Of a stretch of DNA of 8,373 nt, positions 1 through 7,671 are shown in pieces. A program made the position numbers and the translations under genes. The first letter of the stretch is position 1, and each line of letters opens with the position of its first letter. This stretch comes from Bacteroidota bacterium (lineage in GTDB: Bacteria; Bacteroidota; Bacteroidia; Bacteroidales; Porphyromonadaceae), in NCBI GenBank assembly GCA_023388555.1, contig JAEWGA010000069.1, positions 1 through 8,373 on the forward strand, in the 5' to 3' direction. The notes below the pieces were generated by a model, which saw nothing but the letters and a program-made list of their open reading frames with translations, searched no databases and had not been told where the DNA came from.

Positions 1-36
1 GATAGTAGCTTTCCTACAATTTAACCCTTTACACGC

Positions 37-78
37 AAAAAAAAGCCCTGCACCACACACGGCGCAGGGCTTTTATTA
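37..78 (-). terminator. Intrinsic terminator of the susC/susD-like operon
   Basis: Read on the minus strand, the transcript leaving the susD-like stop codon meets a stem made by GCAGGGC (64-70) and GCCCTGC (45-51). Four flanking A-T pairs (41-44 with 71-74) extend it to 11 bp, and the loop is 12 nt. A run of eight T residues on the minus strand (37-44) follows or forms the base of the stem. The stem base begins about 30 nt after the stop codon, which is ideal for an intrinsic terminator. On the plus strand the tail is TTTTATTATT, so the hairpin could also stop transcription arriving from the left. Nothing else is visible in 1-36. Confidence 0.88.
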
Positions 79-103
79 TTTCCTTTAAGGAGTAGTTACT
101 CCA

Positions 104-2116
104 TTAATACTCGGCCTCACCTTGTGCCTCAATAGGCCAACCTGGGTTTTGGTACAGATCGGAGTTTTCGACAGTGTTATCGGGCGAGGTTAGTTGCCTT
201 TCTTGGAACGAGAAGGGACTTAGGTAGTGAGCTTGGTAGAAGGTATAACCTTCGTACAGCTGGTTATTATCCTTAATAACTTGGTACGGACGGAAGTACT
301 TGGACAGTTCCTTGGCCGACACATTGGAGTTGCTGCTACCATCGGCTTTTATTTCGTGTACAAGGTTACCTTTGTCATCTTTTTCCAAGAAGTAGTCGGA
401 CTTGTACATTTCATCCCAGAAGTTCATACCTTCTATTTGGTAGTTCTTCACTTGGTCCATAGCTCTCCAGCGCACCAAGTCGTCCCAGCGGTAACCTTCT
501 CCGGCAAACTCACAGCGGCGTTCGCGACGAATGGTATACAAGGTAGCATCCACAGGCTTAGCAGCCGAGAAAGCACCCCAGTCGTACGATGCTCTGTTCA
601 CATCTGCCACCTTACTCATATCGGTAGCTGCTACGGTAACGGTATAGTCGCCTGTAATGCCAGCACGGTCGCGCAAACGCTTCCAGTACTCGGCAGCTGT
701 AGCATCTATACTATTTGTTTTCAGGTAGCAAGCCTCAATGTAGTTCAGGTAAGCTTCTGCCACGCGGAATATGGGGCAACCGGCTTGGGCTACAACGCTA
801 CCGCTACGGTCGTTTTCGGAAGGCAGGTAGCTTAAGAACTTACGAGGTTTGTAGCCTGTCACGTCACGAGCCTCTTGCGGGCCAAAGAAGTTGGGTGTAC
901 CCACTGGTACAATTTTACCCTCTACGCTGCCGGGGTCTGCCTCGTCGAACATAAACAAGCGCAAACGTTCGTCGCGGTTGGCCTTCACCTTAGCTAAGGT
1001 AGCATCCCCTTGGTACAGGGTGTTACCTGGAGCGTCAATTGGTTTACCATCTTTGGTCAGGAAGCTCTCTACCAACGAGCGAGTCCATCCTGTACCCGAC
1101 CCTTTAATAAGGTAGTTGGTCACTGAGTGGGCTACCGAGCGGTCCAAGTTGTACTGCCTCCAAAGCAATATTTCGGGATACTTGCTTAGGTCGCGGTCGC
1201 TAAACATTTCAAAGAAGGGGTTCCATCCTTGGTATTCACCCACGTCGGGGTTCATTTTACGGCTGTTTTGGGTGGTAAAAGGCACAGCATCGGCACAAGC
1301 CTTGGCAGCTTCCATAGCTTGGGTCAGGAAGAAGTCCACCTCGGCATTGATATCAAAGGTTTTCCCCTTGTTCCACTCTTTGTCCTTACCGGGCCAATTA
1401 GCATCGCCAGGCACACGGCCAGAGCCTTGGTGGTATTTTTCGAAGGTGGCCTCATAAAGTGCCACGCGGGACTTAAATAGGTTTGCCACCCTTGCCGAAA
1501 GGTATTGGTTAGCCGGCATTTCGGGCTTCATTTTGGCAATAGCCTTGTCCAGGTCCTGCAAAATAAAACGAGCAACCTCGTTCCGGGGCATACGTTTGGA
1601 GGCCGTTACCAACGAGTCCTTTACGGAAGGTAGAGGATTGGTTTCAATGGGGAAGTCACCATAAGTTTTCAGTTTAGAAAAGTAAAGGAAGGCGCGTATA
1701 AAGTAAGCTTCGCCAATGTAGTGGTCTATATCCTTAACATCTCCGGCTATTTTACCTTCGGCTTTACGTTGTTCTACGGTATTAATAAACCAGTTAACGT
1801 TACGGATGTTACCAAAGCCTATACCGCCTTGGGTAGGCACTTTCCAATTTTCTTTGGTGAAACGTGCTTTGTTACCGTCGGGTGCAGCCTGGTTATCGGT
1901 ACCGTCGTCCAAACGGGCATTACCGGCACCCCATCCACCGTGCGAAGCAAAAATGGTGTAGTAGTTATGCACAAAGGAAGCCAACTGGTCCGGATTGGTA
2001 TAAAAATCATCGGGGCCCACTTGGTCCAAGGGTTTACGGTCCAGGAAGTTACAGCCCGAAAAAGCCATCACTCCACCCGCAAGTAGTGTATATATTATAG
2101 GTTTTAAGTATTTCAT
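104..2116 (-). CDS. SusD/RagB-family nutrient-binding outer-membrane lipoprotein
   Basis: Surface lipoprotein that caps the SusC-like barrel encoded just upstream and captures an oligomeric nutrient, a glycan or peptide of unknown identity. I chose the ATG at 2116 (670 aa). A TTG four codons earlier keeps the frame, but the ATG gives a clean lipoprotein signal: MKY, a hydrophobic stretch, then FSGC with the lipidated Cys at residue 22. After the Cys comes NFLDRKPLDQVGPDDFYTN, the usual SusD N-terminus. Helical TPR-like SusD features follow, including FRVAEAYLNYIEA (about 450-462) and the family signature RRERRCEFAGEGYRWDDLVRW (about 530-550). The C-terminal region contains LYQNPGW, the usual SusD ending. 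At 670 aa it is longer than SusD or RagB (roughly 500-550 aa), although long members are common. It lies 20 bp after the susC-like stop and a terminator follows it. Family membership is certain; the substrate is unknown. Confidence 0.96.
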   Translation of the reverse strand: MKYLKPIIYTLLAGGVMAFSGCNFLDRKPLDQVGPDDFYTNPDQLASFVHNYYTIFASHGGWGAGNARLDDGTDNQAAPDGNKARFTKENWKVPTQGGIGFGNIRNVNWFINTVEQRKAEGKIAGDVKDIDHYIGEAYFIRAFLYFSKLKTYGDFPIETNPLPSVKDSLVTASKRMPRNEVARFILQDLDKAIAKMKPEMPANQYLSARVANLFKSRVALYEATFEKYHQGSGRVPGDANWPGKDKEWNKGKTFDINAEVDFFLTQAMEAAKACADAVPFTTQNSRKMNPDVGEYQGWNPFFEMFSDRDLSKYPEILLWRQYNLDRSVAHSVTNYLIKGSGTGWTRSLVESFLTKDGKPIDAPGNTLYQGDATLAKVKANRDERLRLFMFDEADPGSVEGKIVPVGTPNFFGPQEARDVTGYKPRKFLSYLPSENDRSGSVVAQAGCPIFRVAEAYLNYIEACYLKTNSIDATAAEYWKRLRDRAGITGDYTVTVAATDMSKVADVNRASYDWGAFSAAKPVDATLYTIRRERRCEFAGEGYRWDDLVRWRAMDQVKNYQIEGMNFWDEMYKSDYFLEKDDKGNLVHEIKADGSSNSNVSAKELSKYFRPYQVIKDNNQLYEGYTFYQAHYLSPFSFQERQLTSPDNTVENSDLYQNPGWPIEAQGEAEY

Positions 2117-2136
2117 ATTACAAAACAAGCTCCAGT

Positions 2137-5100
2137 TTAGAAGTTCATATTAACCCCTACACTCAACACGCGACTTAAGGGGTAAATTTTACCTGGTCCC
2201 CACTGACCTCCGAGCGATTCGGGGTCGAATACCTTATTCATTTTGGTAAAGGTATATAGGTTGTCGGCAGAGCAGTAGATGCGTACACGTTCTGCGTGAA
2301 TAGCTTTTAGCCACTCCTTAGGCAGGGTATAACCTATTTGCAGGTTCTTTATACGCATGTAGGCTGCATTTTGCAGGTAGCGGGTTTGAGTTGTAAAGTT
2401 TTTGCCACCACCTACAAATATTGGGCGAGGATAGTAGGAATCCAGGTTGGTACCCAAGGGGTCACCTTCGGGACGGAAGAAGTCCCAGTGTTCCTCGAAG
2501 CCAGCGGCTTGCCACATACCATGGTTGGCACCGGTGCTGTATGGAGAGTTGTCGTACCAGTGGCGCTTACCAATACCTTGCAGGAAGCAAGAGATGTCGA
2601 AGCCTTTCCAAGCCAAATCCAGGTTAATACCAAACTTGTAACGTGGGTGGTTGCTACCAATAATTGTCAGGTCACCGTGGTTGTCCAAAGTGTTATTTCC
2701 TTGGTTTACCTTACCATCGCCAGTAAGGTCCTTGTACATAACGTCACCGGCAGCCCAGTTATCGCCCCAAGAGGGTTTGTTGTTTTGCAGGTGCTCGGTC
2801 ATTTGTTCGTTGGTCTTGGCTATTCCTACGCTGGTGTAACCCCATATTTCACCGTTTTTACGACCTGGATACCAGGTGCTGAGCGAGTTGTTGGGGTTGT
2901 AGTACTTGGTAACTACCTGTTGGTCGTCCGAGAGTACGAGCTTTACGCCGTAGGTGAGGTCGCCCACTTGGTCGCGCCACTTTATTTCGGTTTCCCAACC
3001 GTAGGAAATCATATCGGTGTTGTTAATAGGAGGCACGCCTGTACCTAAAATAGAGGGTAGTGGCTCCGATGGCCCTACCATATCGTAGGTTTTACGGTTA
3101 AACACCTCGAACGAGCCTTGCAAGCGGCTACGGAATGCCGAGAAGTCCACACCCAAGTTCCAAGAGCTTACACGCTCCCAAGTGAGGGTAGAGCTAACCA
3201 ACCCAGGTGCATTGGAGGTGTTTACTTTTTCCTTGTTAAACACCCATGCACTGTTGGCAGTACCTATGGGAAGAGCTTGGTACCAAGGGTATAGGGCATC
3301 GATATTGGTGTTACCCAACTGGCCGTAAGAGCCACGCAGCTTCAGGTAAGAGATGTAACCGCGCAAAGGCTCAAAGAAGGACTCGTTAGCAATGTTCCAA
3401 CCTGCCGAGAAAGAGGGGAACGTACCCCATGTTTTGTCGTTAATAAAGCGGGAAGAGCCATCGCGACGAACAGAGAACTCAAAGAGGTAGCGGTCGTCGA
3501 ACACATAGTTGATACGTCCGAACATACCCATTGTGGACCAGTGGCTATAACCACCATAAAAAGAGGGCTTGTCGTTGGTAGCTGTATTTACAGTGGGTAT
3601 CAGTGCGGTAATAAGGTCCTTCTTTTCACCACCTAAGTTGCGGTTTTTGGCATACTCCATATCCAAACCAGCAACAACCTTAAAGTCGTGTTTACCCCAA
3701 CGGTGAGCGTATTGGGTAAAGAAACGGCCGTTAAAGTAGTTACGCTTGCTGGCACTTTCGGAAACTTTGCTACTGCCAGGAGGGTTGCTATCGTCCCACT
3801 TGGAGGGTTCAGGCAGCCCCTCTTTATTGTATTGGTAAATGGGCAGAACATCCCAGTGGTTAAATACGGTGGTGGTGTTGTAGTTACCTTCCAGGCGCAC
3901 CATCCAATCCTTAGTTATATCGAACTGGGCAGTAACCTGTTGGGAAAGGATGTCCTTTTGGTTAATATCCCTACCACCATCGCGGAGCTGAATAATCTCC
4001 TGCCCTTCCATCCAGTGGCCGTTAGGGTCTTTGGCCACGTTGTTAGGCCAACGGCGAGCTATATTGTGGAAGAAGAGGCCAGTGAGGTAGCTGGGGCGGT
4101 CATAATCCTCGCGTACCCAGCGGTTGTTATAGGTTATATTAAGGAAGGGGGTAGCTTGTACCGATACCTTACCCGAAAGGTTGTAACGCTGGAAGTTATC
4201 TTTACCGTGACGGATAAGCCCCTGTTGGTTCAGGATTGCGCCACTAAGGTAGTAGTTGATTTTTTCGGTACCGCCACTAAGCGCCACGTTGTGTTCGTGC
4301 GAGGGGACGTTGCTACGGAAGTGTTCCTGGAACCAGTCCGTATTACCCCAACCACCGTTGTCGTACATACCCCAGTAGCCTTTTTGGTCCACCCAGTCGG
4401 TTCCGTATTTTACATCTTCGGACTGGTCGCCTTCCATGAATCGTTTGATTTTTTCAAGGCGCCTTTCGTCGAAGATAGGTTGGTTACCCGAGTTGGAAGC
4501 AGCCCTGTTCCAGTATTGGGCAAAGCGGTAGGAGTCCAACATTTTGGGCAACGACACCGGTGTGGAGAAACGCACGTTACCGTTGTAGGAGAAATGTGTT
4601 TTGCCTTGGCGCCCACTCTTGGTGGTAATAAGGATTACCCCAAAGGCTGCGCGCGAACCGTAAATAGCGGACGAGGAGGCATCTTTAAGAATAGATATAT
4701 TCTCGATATCCTCGGGCGAAAGGCTATTCATATCGCCCTCCACGCCATCTATAAGCACCAAAGGAGAGGAAGAGGAGCCAGCGCCAATGGTACCAGCACC
4801 CCGAATATTAACGCTCATACGGCTATCCAGCGCACCTCCCGAGTTGGTAACCGAGAAGTTAAGGCCAGGCACTGCCCCTTGCAGGGCTTGCGCAACGTTT
4901 TGTACCGGACGTGCTTGGAGGGCCTTGGCATCCACCGAGGAAACGGCCCCTGTTAGGTTTACTTTTTTCTGTGTACCATACCCTACTACAACCACTTCGT
5001 TCAACAGCTGGTTGTCGGGTTCCAATTTAATGCTGAGTGTAGTTTGGCTGCCTACCTTTATTTGCTGTGTTTTGTAACCTATAACACTAATTTCCAAGGT

Positions 5101-5367
5101 GTCGTCGGGCTTTAACCCAGCAATGGTAAAGTTTCCGTTAACATCGGTGATAGCACCCTTACCTTTATGGGTAGGAACCTTCACCGTGGCACCTATCATA
5201 GGCTCGCCTTTTTCGTCTACCACAGTACCGCGTACCGTAACCGTAGACTGGGCTTCTTGTTTGGTCGTAACCGACTGGCTACCAGAGGCTTTTACCCCCC
5301 CCAATCCGAATGAAGCCAAAAGGAAGAGGGCTACAAACAGCCTCTTCGATGTGGTTTTAAATGCCAT
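2137..5367 (-). CDS. SusC/RagA-family TonB-linked outer-membrane transporter
   Basis: Outer-membrane beta-barrel that imports a nutrient delivered by the SusD-like partner, energised by TonB-ExbB-ExbD. It has 1076 aa, normal for the family. Residues 1-27 form a signal peptide (basic KRL, hydrophobic core, VKA cleavage site). Residues about 44-118 are the carboxypeptidase-regulatory-like beta-sandwich (VRGTVVDEKGEPMIGATV, then ISVIGYKTQ). A TonB-box-like LNEVVVVGYG is at 122-131. The plug domain covers about 136-252, with NVAQALQGAVPGLNF, VNIRGAG, PLVLIDGV (202-209) and LKDASSSAIYGSRAAFGVI (227-245). The rest is barrel, including the C-terminal SusC motifs DLTGDGKV (880-887), PRYKFGINLDLAWKGFDIS (908-926) and YLQNAAYMRIKNLQIGYTLP (997-1016), ending in a terminal Phe as barrel proteins usually do. 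No STN domain is present, so direct signalling to an anti-sigma factor is not expected. It is intact, with no frameshift seen. RagA-like peptide import and glycan import are both possible. Confidence 0.97.
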   Translation of the reverse strand: MAFKTTSKRLFVALFLLASFGLGGVKASGSQSVTTKQEAQSTVTVRGTVVDEKGEPMIGATVKVPTHKGKGAITDVNGNFTIAGLKPDDTLEISVIGYKTQQIKVGSQTTLSIKLEPDNQLLNEVVVVGYGTQKKVNLTGAVSSVDAKALQARPVQNVAQALQGAVPGLNFSVTNSGGALDSRMSVNIRGAGTIGAGSSSSPLVLIDGVEGDMNSLSPEDIENISILKDASSSAIYGSRAAFGVILITTKSGRQGKTHFSYNGNVRFSTPVSLPKMLDSYRFAQYWNRAASNSGNQPIFDERRLEKIKRFMEGDQSEDVKYGTDWVDQKGYWGMYDNGGWGNTDWFQEHFRSNVPSHEHNVALSGGTEKINYYLSGAILNQQGLIRHGKDNFQRYNLSGKVSVQATPFLNITYNNRWVREDYDRPSYLTGLFFHNIARRWPNNVAKDPNGHWMEGQEIIQLRDGGRDINQKDILSQQVTAQFDITKDWMVRLEGNYNTTTVFNHWDVLPIYQYNKEGLPEPSKWDDSNPPGSSKVSESASKRNYFNGRFFTQYAHRWGKHDFKVVAGLDMEYAKNRNLGGEKKDLITALIPTVNTATNDKPSFYGGYSHWSTMGMFGRINYVFDDRYLFEFSVRRDGSSRFINDKTWGTFPSFSAGWNIANESFFEPLRGYISYLKLRGSYGQLGNTNIDALYPWYQALPIGTANSAWVFNKEKVNTSNAPGLVSSTLTWERVSSWNLGVDFSAFRSRLQGSFEVFNRKTYDMVGPSEPLPSILGTGVPPINNTDMISYGWETEIKWRDQVGDLTYGVKLVLSDDQQVVTKYYNPNNSLSTWYPGRKNGEIWGYTSVGIAKTNEQMTEHLQNNKPSWGDNWAAGDVMYKDLTGDGKVNQGNNTLDNHGDLTIIGSNHPRYKFGINLDLAWKGFDISCFLQGIGKRHWYDNSPYSTGANHGMWQAAGFEEHWDFFRPEGDPLGTNLDSYYPRPIFVGGGKNFTTQTRYLQNAAYMRIKNLQIGYTLPKEWLKAIHAERVRIYCSADNLYTFTKMNKVFDPESLGGQWGPGKIYPLSRVLSVGVNMNF

Positions 5368-5462
5368 AGTACTGACTATTTGGGCTTGTTAATACTAAAA
5401 GATTGTTGTTTGATATTTGTACTAAGGTAGCAACTATTAGGTATATGTGCAACACACCCCTG

Positions 5463-5470
5463 CAAAGTTA
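5463..5470 (-). promoter_or_regulatory. Candidate Bacteroidota -7 element for the susC/susD operon
   Basis: The minus strand reads TAACTTTG here, a full match to the Bacteroidota sigma-ABfr -7 element TAnnTTTG. A run of T residues (5485-5491) lies where the -33 TTTG element would be expected, but it lacks the G. Initiation here would give a leader of about 90 nt before the ATG at 5367. A competing site is TACCTTAG (5422-5429) with TTG 20 bp upstream (5450-5452), which would give a leader of about 50 nt. Either may be the real promoter. Confidence 0.45.
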
Positions 5471-5484
5471 TGGCCTAACAGGGT

Positions 5485-5534
5485 AAAAAAAGGGCGGCAC
5501 TTAACCCGGCGAAGCCGAGCCATGTACCACCCTT
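5485..5534 (-). terminator. Intrinsic terminator of gapA
   Basis: Beginning about 26 nt after the gapA stop codon, the minus-strand transcript can fold AAGGGUGG (5527-5534) onto CCGCCCUU (5490-5497) with one G-U pair. The stem continues through UAC/GUG pairing into a GC-rich inner hairpin, GGC-UUC-GCC (about 5508-5516). Seven U residues (complement of 5485-5491) follow directly. This is a long, strong terminator that should insulate the susC/susD operon from gapA transcription. Confidence 0.82.
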
Positions 5535-5560
5535 ATATATAGTTGCTAATAAACTACGTG

Positions 5561-6571
5561 TTAGGCGTTCACTTTTGCCATGTGCTTGATGAGTTCGAGC
5601 ACTTTGTTAGAGTAACCTATCTCGTTGTCGTACCAAGAAACTACCTTCACGAAGGTATCGGTAAGTGCAATACCTGCTTTAGCGTCGAAGATAGAGGTGC
5701 GTTTGTCGCCAAGGAAGTCGGCAGAAACCACTGCGTCTTCGGTGTAACCGAGGATACCTTTAAGAGCGCCTTCGGACTCTTCCTTCATAGCCTTGCAAAT
5801 TTCATCGTAGCTTGCAGGCTTGGCAAGGTTAACAGTTAGGTCCACAACAGATACGTCGAGGGTAGGAACACGCATAGACATACCTGTGAGCTTACCGTTA
5901 AGCGAAGGGATAACTTTACCTACAGCCTTAGCAGCACCGGTAGAAGAGGGAATGATGTTGCCAGAAGCGGCACGACCACCTCTCCAGTCCTTTTGAGAAG
6001 GACCGTCTACCGTTTTTTGGGTAGCGGTAGTAGAGTGTACAGTGGTCATAAGACCATCGGTGATACCCCAGCGTTCGTGTAGCACTTTGGCGATAGGAGC
6101 CAAACAGTTGGTGGTACAAGATGCGTTAGAAACGAACTGTGTTCCTTTGGTGTAAGTGTCGTGGTTTACACCCATTACAAACATAGGAGTGTCGTCCTTT
6201 GAGGGGGCAGACATTACTACATACTTAGCACCAGCGTCGATATGGCCTTGCGCTTTGTCCTTAGACAGGAAAAGACCTGTTGACTCTACCACGTATTCTG
6301 CACCTATCTCGTCCCACTTCAGGTCGGCGGGGTTGCGTTCTGCAGTGATACGTACGTTTTTACCGTTTACAATGAGGATGTTTTTGTCCTTATCGTAGTC
6401 GATAGTGCCTTTGAACTGGCCGTGCATAGTGTCGTACTTTAGCATGTATGCCAAGTAGTCTACATCCAATAGGTCATTGATACCTACAACTTCGATGCCT
6501 TCCATTTCTTGGGCAGCGCGGAATACGAAGCGACCAATACGGCCGAATCCATTGATACCAACTTTAATCAT
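5561..6571 (-). CDS. gapA: NAD-dependent glyceraldehyde-3-phosphate dehydrogenase (type I)
   Basis: Cytosolic glycolytic enzyme, a homotetramer in known members. It oxidises glyceraldehyde 3-phosphate with NAD+ and phosphate to 1,3-bisphosphoglycerate. The protein has 336 aa, the usual length, and an intact sequence. The Rossmann motif NGFGRIGR is at 7-14. Asn32-Asp33 follow the second strand, and the acidic residue supports NAD rather than NADP preference. The catalytic motif SNASCTTNCLAP puts the nucleophile at Cys152. The general base is His179 (TTVHSTTATQ). Substrate-phosphate-binding motifs include SSTGAAKAV (209-217) and Arg234 in MSMRVPT. The NAD-contacting WYDNEIGYSN lies near the C-terminus. 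The ATG at 6571 follows an A-rich CAACAACAAACTA leader without a Shine-Dalgarno site, typical of this phylum. It appears monocistronic, with a promoter element at 6685-6692 and a strong terminator at 5485-5534. The sequence resembles Bacteroidales GAPDH. Confidence 0.98.
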   Translation of the reverse strand: MIKVGINGFGRIGRFVFRAAQEMEGIEVVGINDLLDVDYLAYMLKYDTMHGQFKGTIDYDKDKNILIVNGKNVRITAERNPADLKWDEIGAEYVVESTGLFLSKDKAQGHIDAGAKYVVMSAPSKDDTPMFVMGVNHDTYTKGTQFVSNASCTTNCLAPIAKVLHERWGITDGLMTTVHSTTATQKTVDGPSQKDWRGGRAASGNIIPSSTGAAKAVGKVIPSLNGKLTGMSMRVPTLDVSVVDLTVNLAKPASYDEICKAMKEESEGALKGILGYTEDAVVSADFLGDKRTSIFDAKAGIALTDTFVKVVSWYDNEIGYSNKVLELIKHMAKVNA

Positions 6572-6684
6572 AGTTTGTTGTTGTTATTGGGATATAAATT
6601 AAAGATTTTGTGTTTCGGAGCGCAGGAATTCGTAACTCCTCGGGGGGTTATTGAGGAAGTATTTACCTAAATCCTAATACGGCA

Positions 6685-6692
6685 CAAATGTA
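6685..6692 (-). promoter_or_regulatory. Candidate Bacteroidota -7 element for gapA
   Basis: The minus strand reads TACATTTG, a full match to TAnnTTTG. No clear TTTG or TTG lies 19-21 bp upstream, so the -33 element is weak or absent. The predicted leader is about 107 nt and contains a small hairpin, AGGAGU/AUUCCU with a 5-nt loop (about 6624-6640). The -7 element overlaps a short dyad, CAAAT at 6685-6689 and ATTTG at 6697-6701, which could be an operator or chance. Confidence 0.5.
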
Positions 6693-6718
6693 CAAAATTT
6701 GGGTGATATACGCTGCGC

Positions 6719-7138
6719 TTATTTGAGTCCAAAAAAGCGTTTAACCCCTATTTTAAGTAACCCTTTAACGCCCTTTAAGCCTAAACGCAAAGCTCGTTTA
6801 CGGGCAAACCCTCCAAAGAATGGCAGCACCAAAAGGGCTATGGAAAGCACTTTTTCCAAGGGGAAAGAACGCTTGGCCTCTGGCACGCGGGAGGTAACAC
6901 CACTAACATAGGTTACATTGCTTTGGGGTTTGGGTAACAAAAAACGGGCAGCCATGGAGCCTATGGGCTTTTTACCTAAGGGCGACTCGGCTATTTGCGC
7001 ACCTACCGCCTGGGGTATGTTTTTGGCAGCGTAGGCAGCATTGTTTTGTAGCCGCATACGGTGCATCATAAACTCCTGCTCTAAAAGCTTTCTTTTGGCT
7101 TGTAGCCTTACCTGTGGGGTGGGAGTACTATTCTTCAT
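6719..7138 (-). CDS. Small highly basic protein with one C-terminal hydrophobic segment, function unknown
   Basis: I do not recognise this 139-aa protein as a named family. The N-terminus is basic and predicted helical (RLQAKRKLLEQEFMMHRMRLQ, about 11-31). A Pro/Ala-rich middle follows, then one hydrophobic segment (about 94-110, VLSIALLVLPFFGG), then a C-terminal tail (112-139) that is very rich in Lys and Arg with no Asp or Glu and looks like a cationic amphipathic helix. A single-span or membrane-associated protein with a cytoplasmic basic tail is likely. The ATG at 7138 overlaps the last 11 bp of the holin-like gene in another frame, which suggests translational coupling and a shared job. 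Position and size recall YqjK, the third gene of the E. coli yqjD-yqjE-yqjK group, but no sequence homology can be claimed by eye. No terminator is evident before gapA. Confidence 0.8.
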   Translation of the reverse strand: MKNSTPTPQVRLQAKRKLLEQEFMMHRMRLQNNAAYAAKNIPQAVGAQIAESPLGKKPIGSMAARFLLPKPQSNVTYVSGVTSRVPEAKRSFPLEKVLSIALLVLPFFGGFARKRALRLGLKGVKGLLKIGVKRFFGLK

Positions 7139-7595
7139 AATAACGAATGGGCTTAATGGTGTCTCCGTTTTGGTCCTTTACTTCAACATTAGGTTGCTGG
7201 GGGGCTTCCTGCTCGGCCTGCTCTTGTTTTTCCAGGTAGTTGAGCATTACCGATGTGGTTACCTTTTTCACAACCACCCCTTTAATAGCTAACAGTATAA
7301 GCATTAGCAACAGGATACAACCCGAAAGGCACAGAAAACCAAAAGTAAGGCTACGCAAAACGGTTAAAAACATTTCGTCCACAAACAGGAGCGAAAAGCC
7401 TAAGGCGCCAGCTGTTAACAAAAAAGATAACAGGAACAGGGATAACACCACCAACACCACAGCAAAACCAGCTTTGATGCCAGCAGGCACTCCTTTTTCA
7501 AGGACGTTAAGGGTGAGGAGGCTCTTCTTGGTTTTGAACAGGCCTATAAGGTCCTCCTTACTCTCTTGCCAAAGAGTTGTGAATGACTTTTGCAT
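7128..7595 (-). CDS. Two-span membrane protein, phage-holin superfamily III / YqjE-like
   Basis: 155-aa inner-membrane protein. The first 40 residues are amphipathic (LWQESKEDLIGLFKTKKSLLTLNVLEKG). Two long hydrophobic segments follow at about 42-71 and 83-104, then a soluble, acidic and Gln-rich C-terminus (about 112-155, YLEKQEQAEQEAP). A helical N-terminal region containing L-NVLEKG followed by a pair of spans matches the chromosomal 'putative holin-X, superfamily III' proteins (E. coli YqjE type). These are normal cellular genes in many bacteria, not lysis genes, and their role is not established. The family call rests on architecture and a partial motif. The ATG at 7595 follows an AT-rich TTATATATAAT leader. 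The gene lies 152 bp after the ytxH-like gene, with a long palindrome in the gap, and overlaps the next gene by 11 bp. Confidence 0.85.
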   Translation of the reverse strand: MQKSFTTLWQESKEDLIGLFKTKKSLLTLNVLEKGVPAGIKAGFAVVLVVLSLFLLSFLLTAGALGFSLLFVDEMFLTVLRSLTFGFLCLSGCILLLMLILLAIKGVVVKKVTTSVMLNYLEKQEQAEQEAPQQPNVEVKDQNGDTIKPIRYYEE

Positions 7596-7671
7596 ATTAT
7601 ATATAAGGTATAGTCACCTTGGGGCACTCGGTAAAAGTAACCCATACGCACCCACAAGGATATTAAACAGC

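Noticed and set aside
227..835. 202-codon plus-strand frame opposite the susD-like gene
   Set aside because: It is antisense to the conserved SusD signature, with no recognisable domain, leader or promoter.
2117..2128. TTG start for the susD-like gene, four codons before the ATG
   Set aside because: The GGAG-like site in the gap would be only about 2 nt from that TTG, and the ATG gives the normal MKY lipoprotein signal peptide.
2704..2730. Dockerin-like or EF-hand calcium site at DLTGDGKV in the SusC-like protein
   Set aside because: This short Asp/Gly motif is a regular feature of SusC C-terminal barrels; a dockerin would need two copies in a separate domain.
3688..4956. 422-codon open frame on the plus strand inside the susC-like gene
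   Set aside because: It is fully antisense to conserved SusC plug and barrel coding sequence, its translation resembles no protein family, and it reflects codon bias of the real gene.
2137..5367. TonB-dependent receptor for siderophore, haem or cobalamin
   Set aside because: The N-terminal carboxypeptidase-regulatory-like domain, VVVVGYG box, SusC plug motifs and adjacent susD define the SusC nutrient family instead.
5368..5480. Invertible (phase-variable) promoter for the SusC/SusD operon
   Set aside because: No long inverted repeats flank the promoter region and no recombinase gene is in the window.
7128..7595. Holin-like protein as evidence of a prophage or lysis cassette
   Set aside because: There is no endolysin, spanin, integrase or other phage gene nearby. 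The family is common as a chromosomal housekeeping gene, and the neighbours fit a cellular envelope role.
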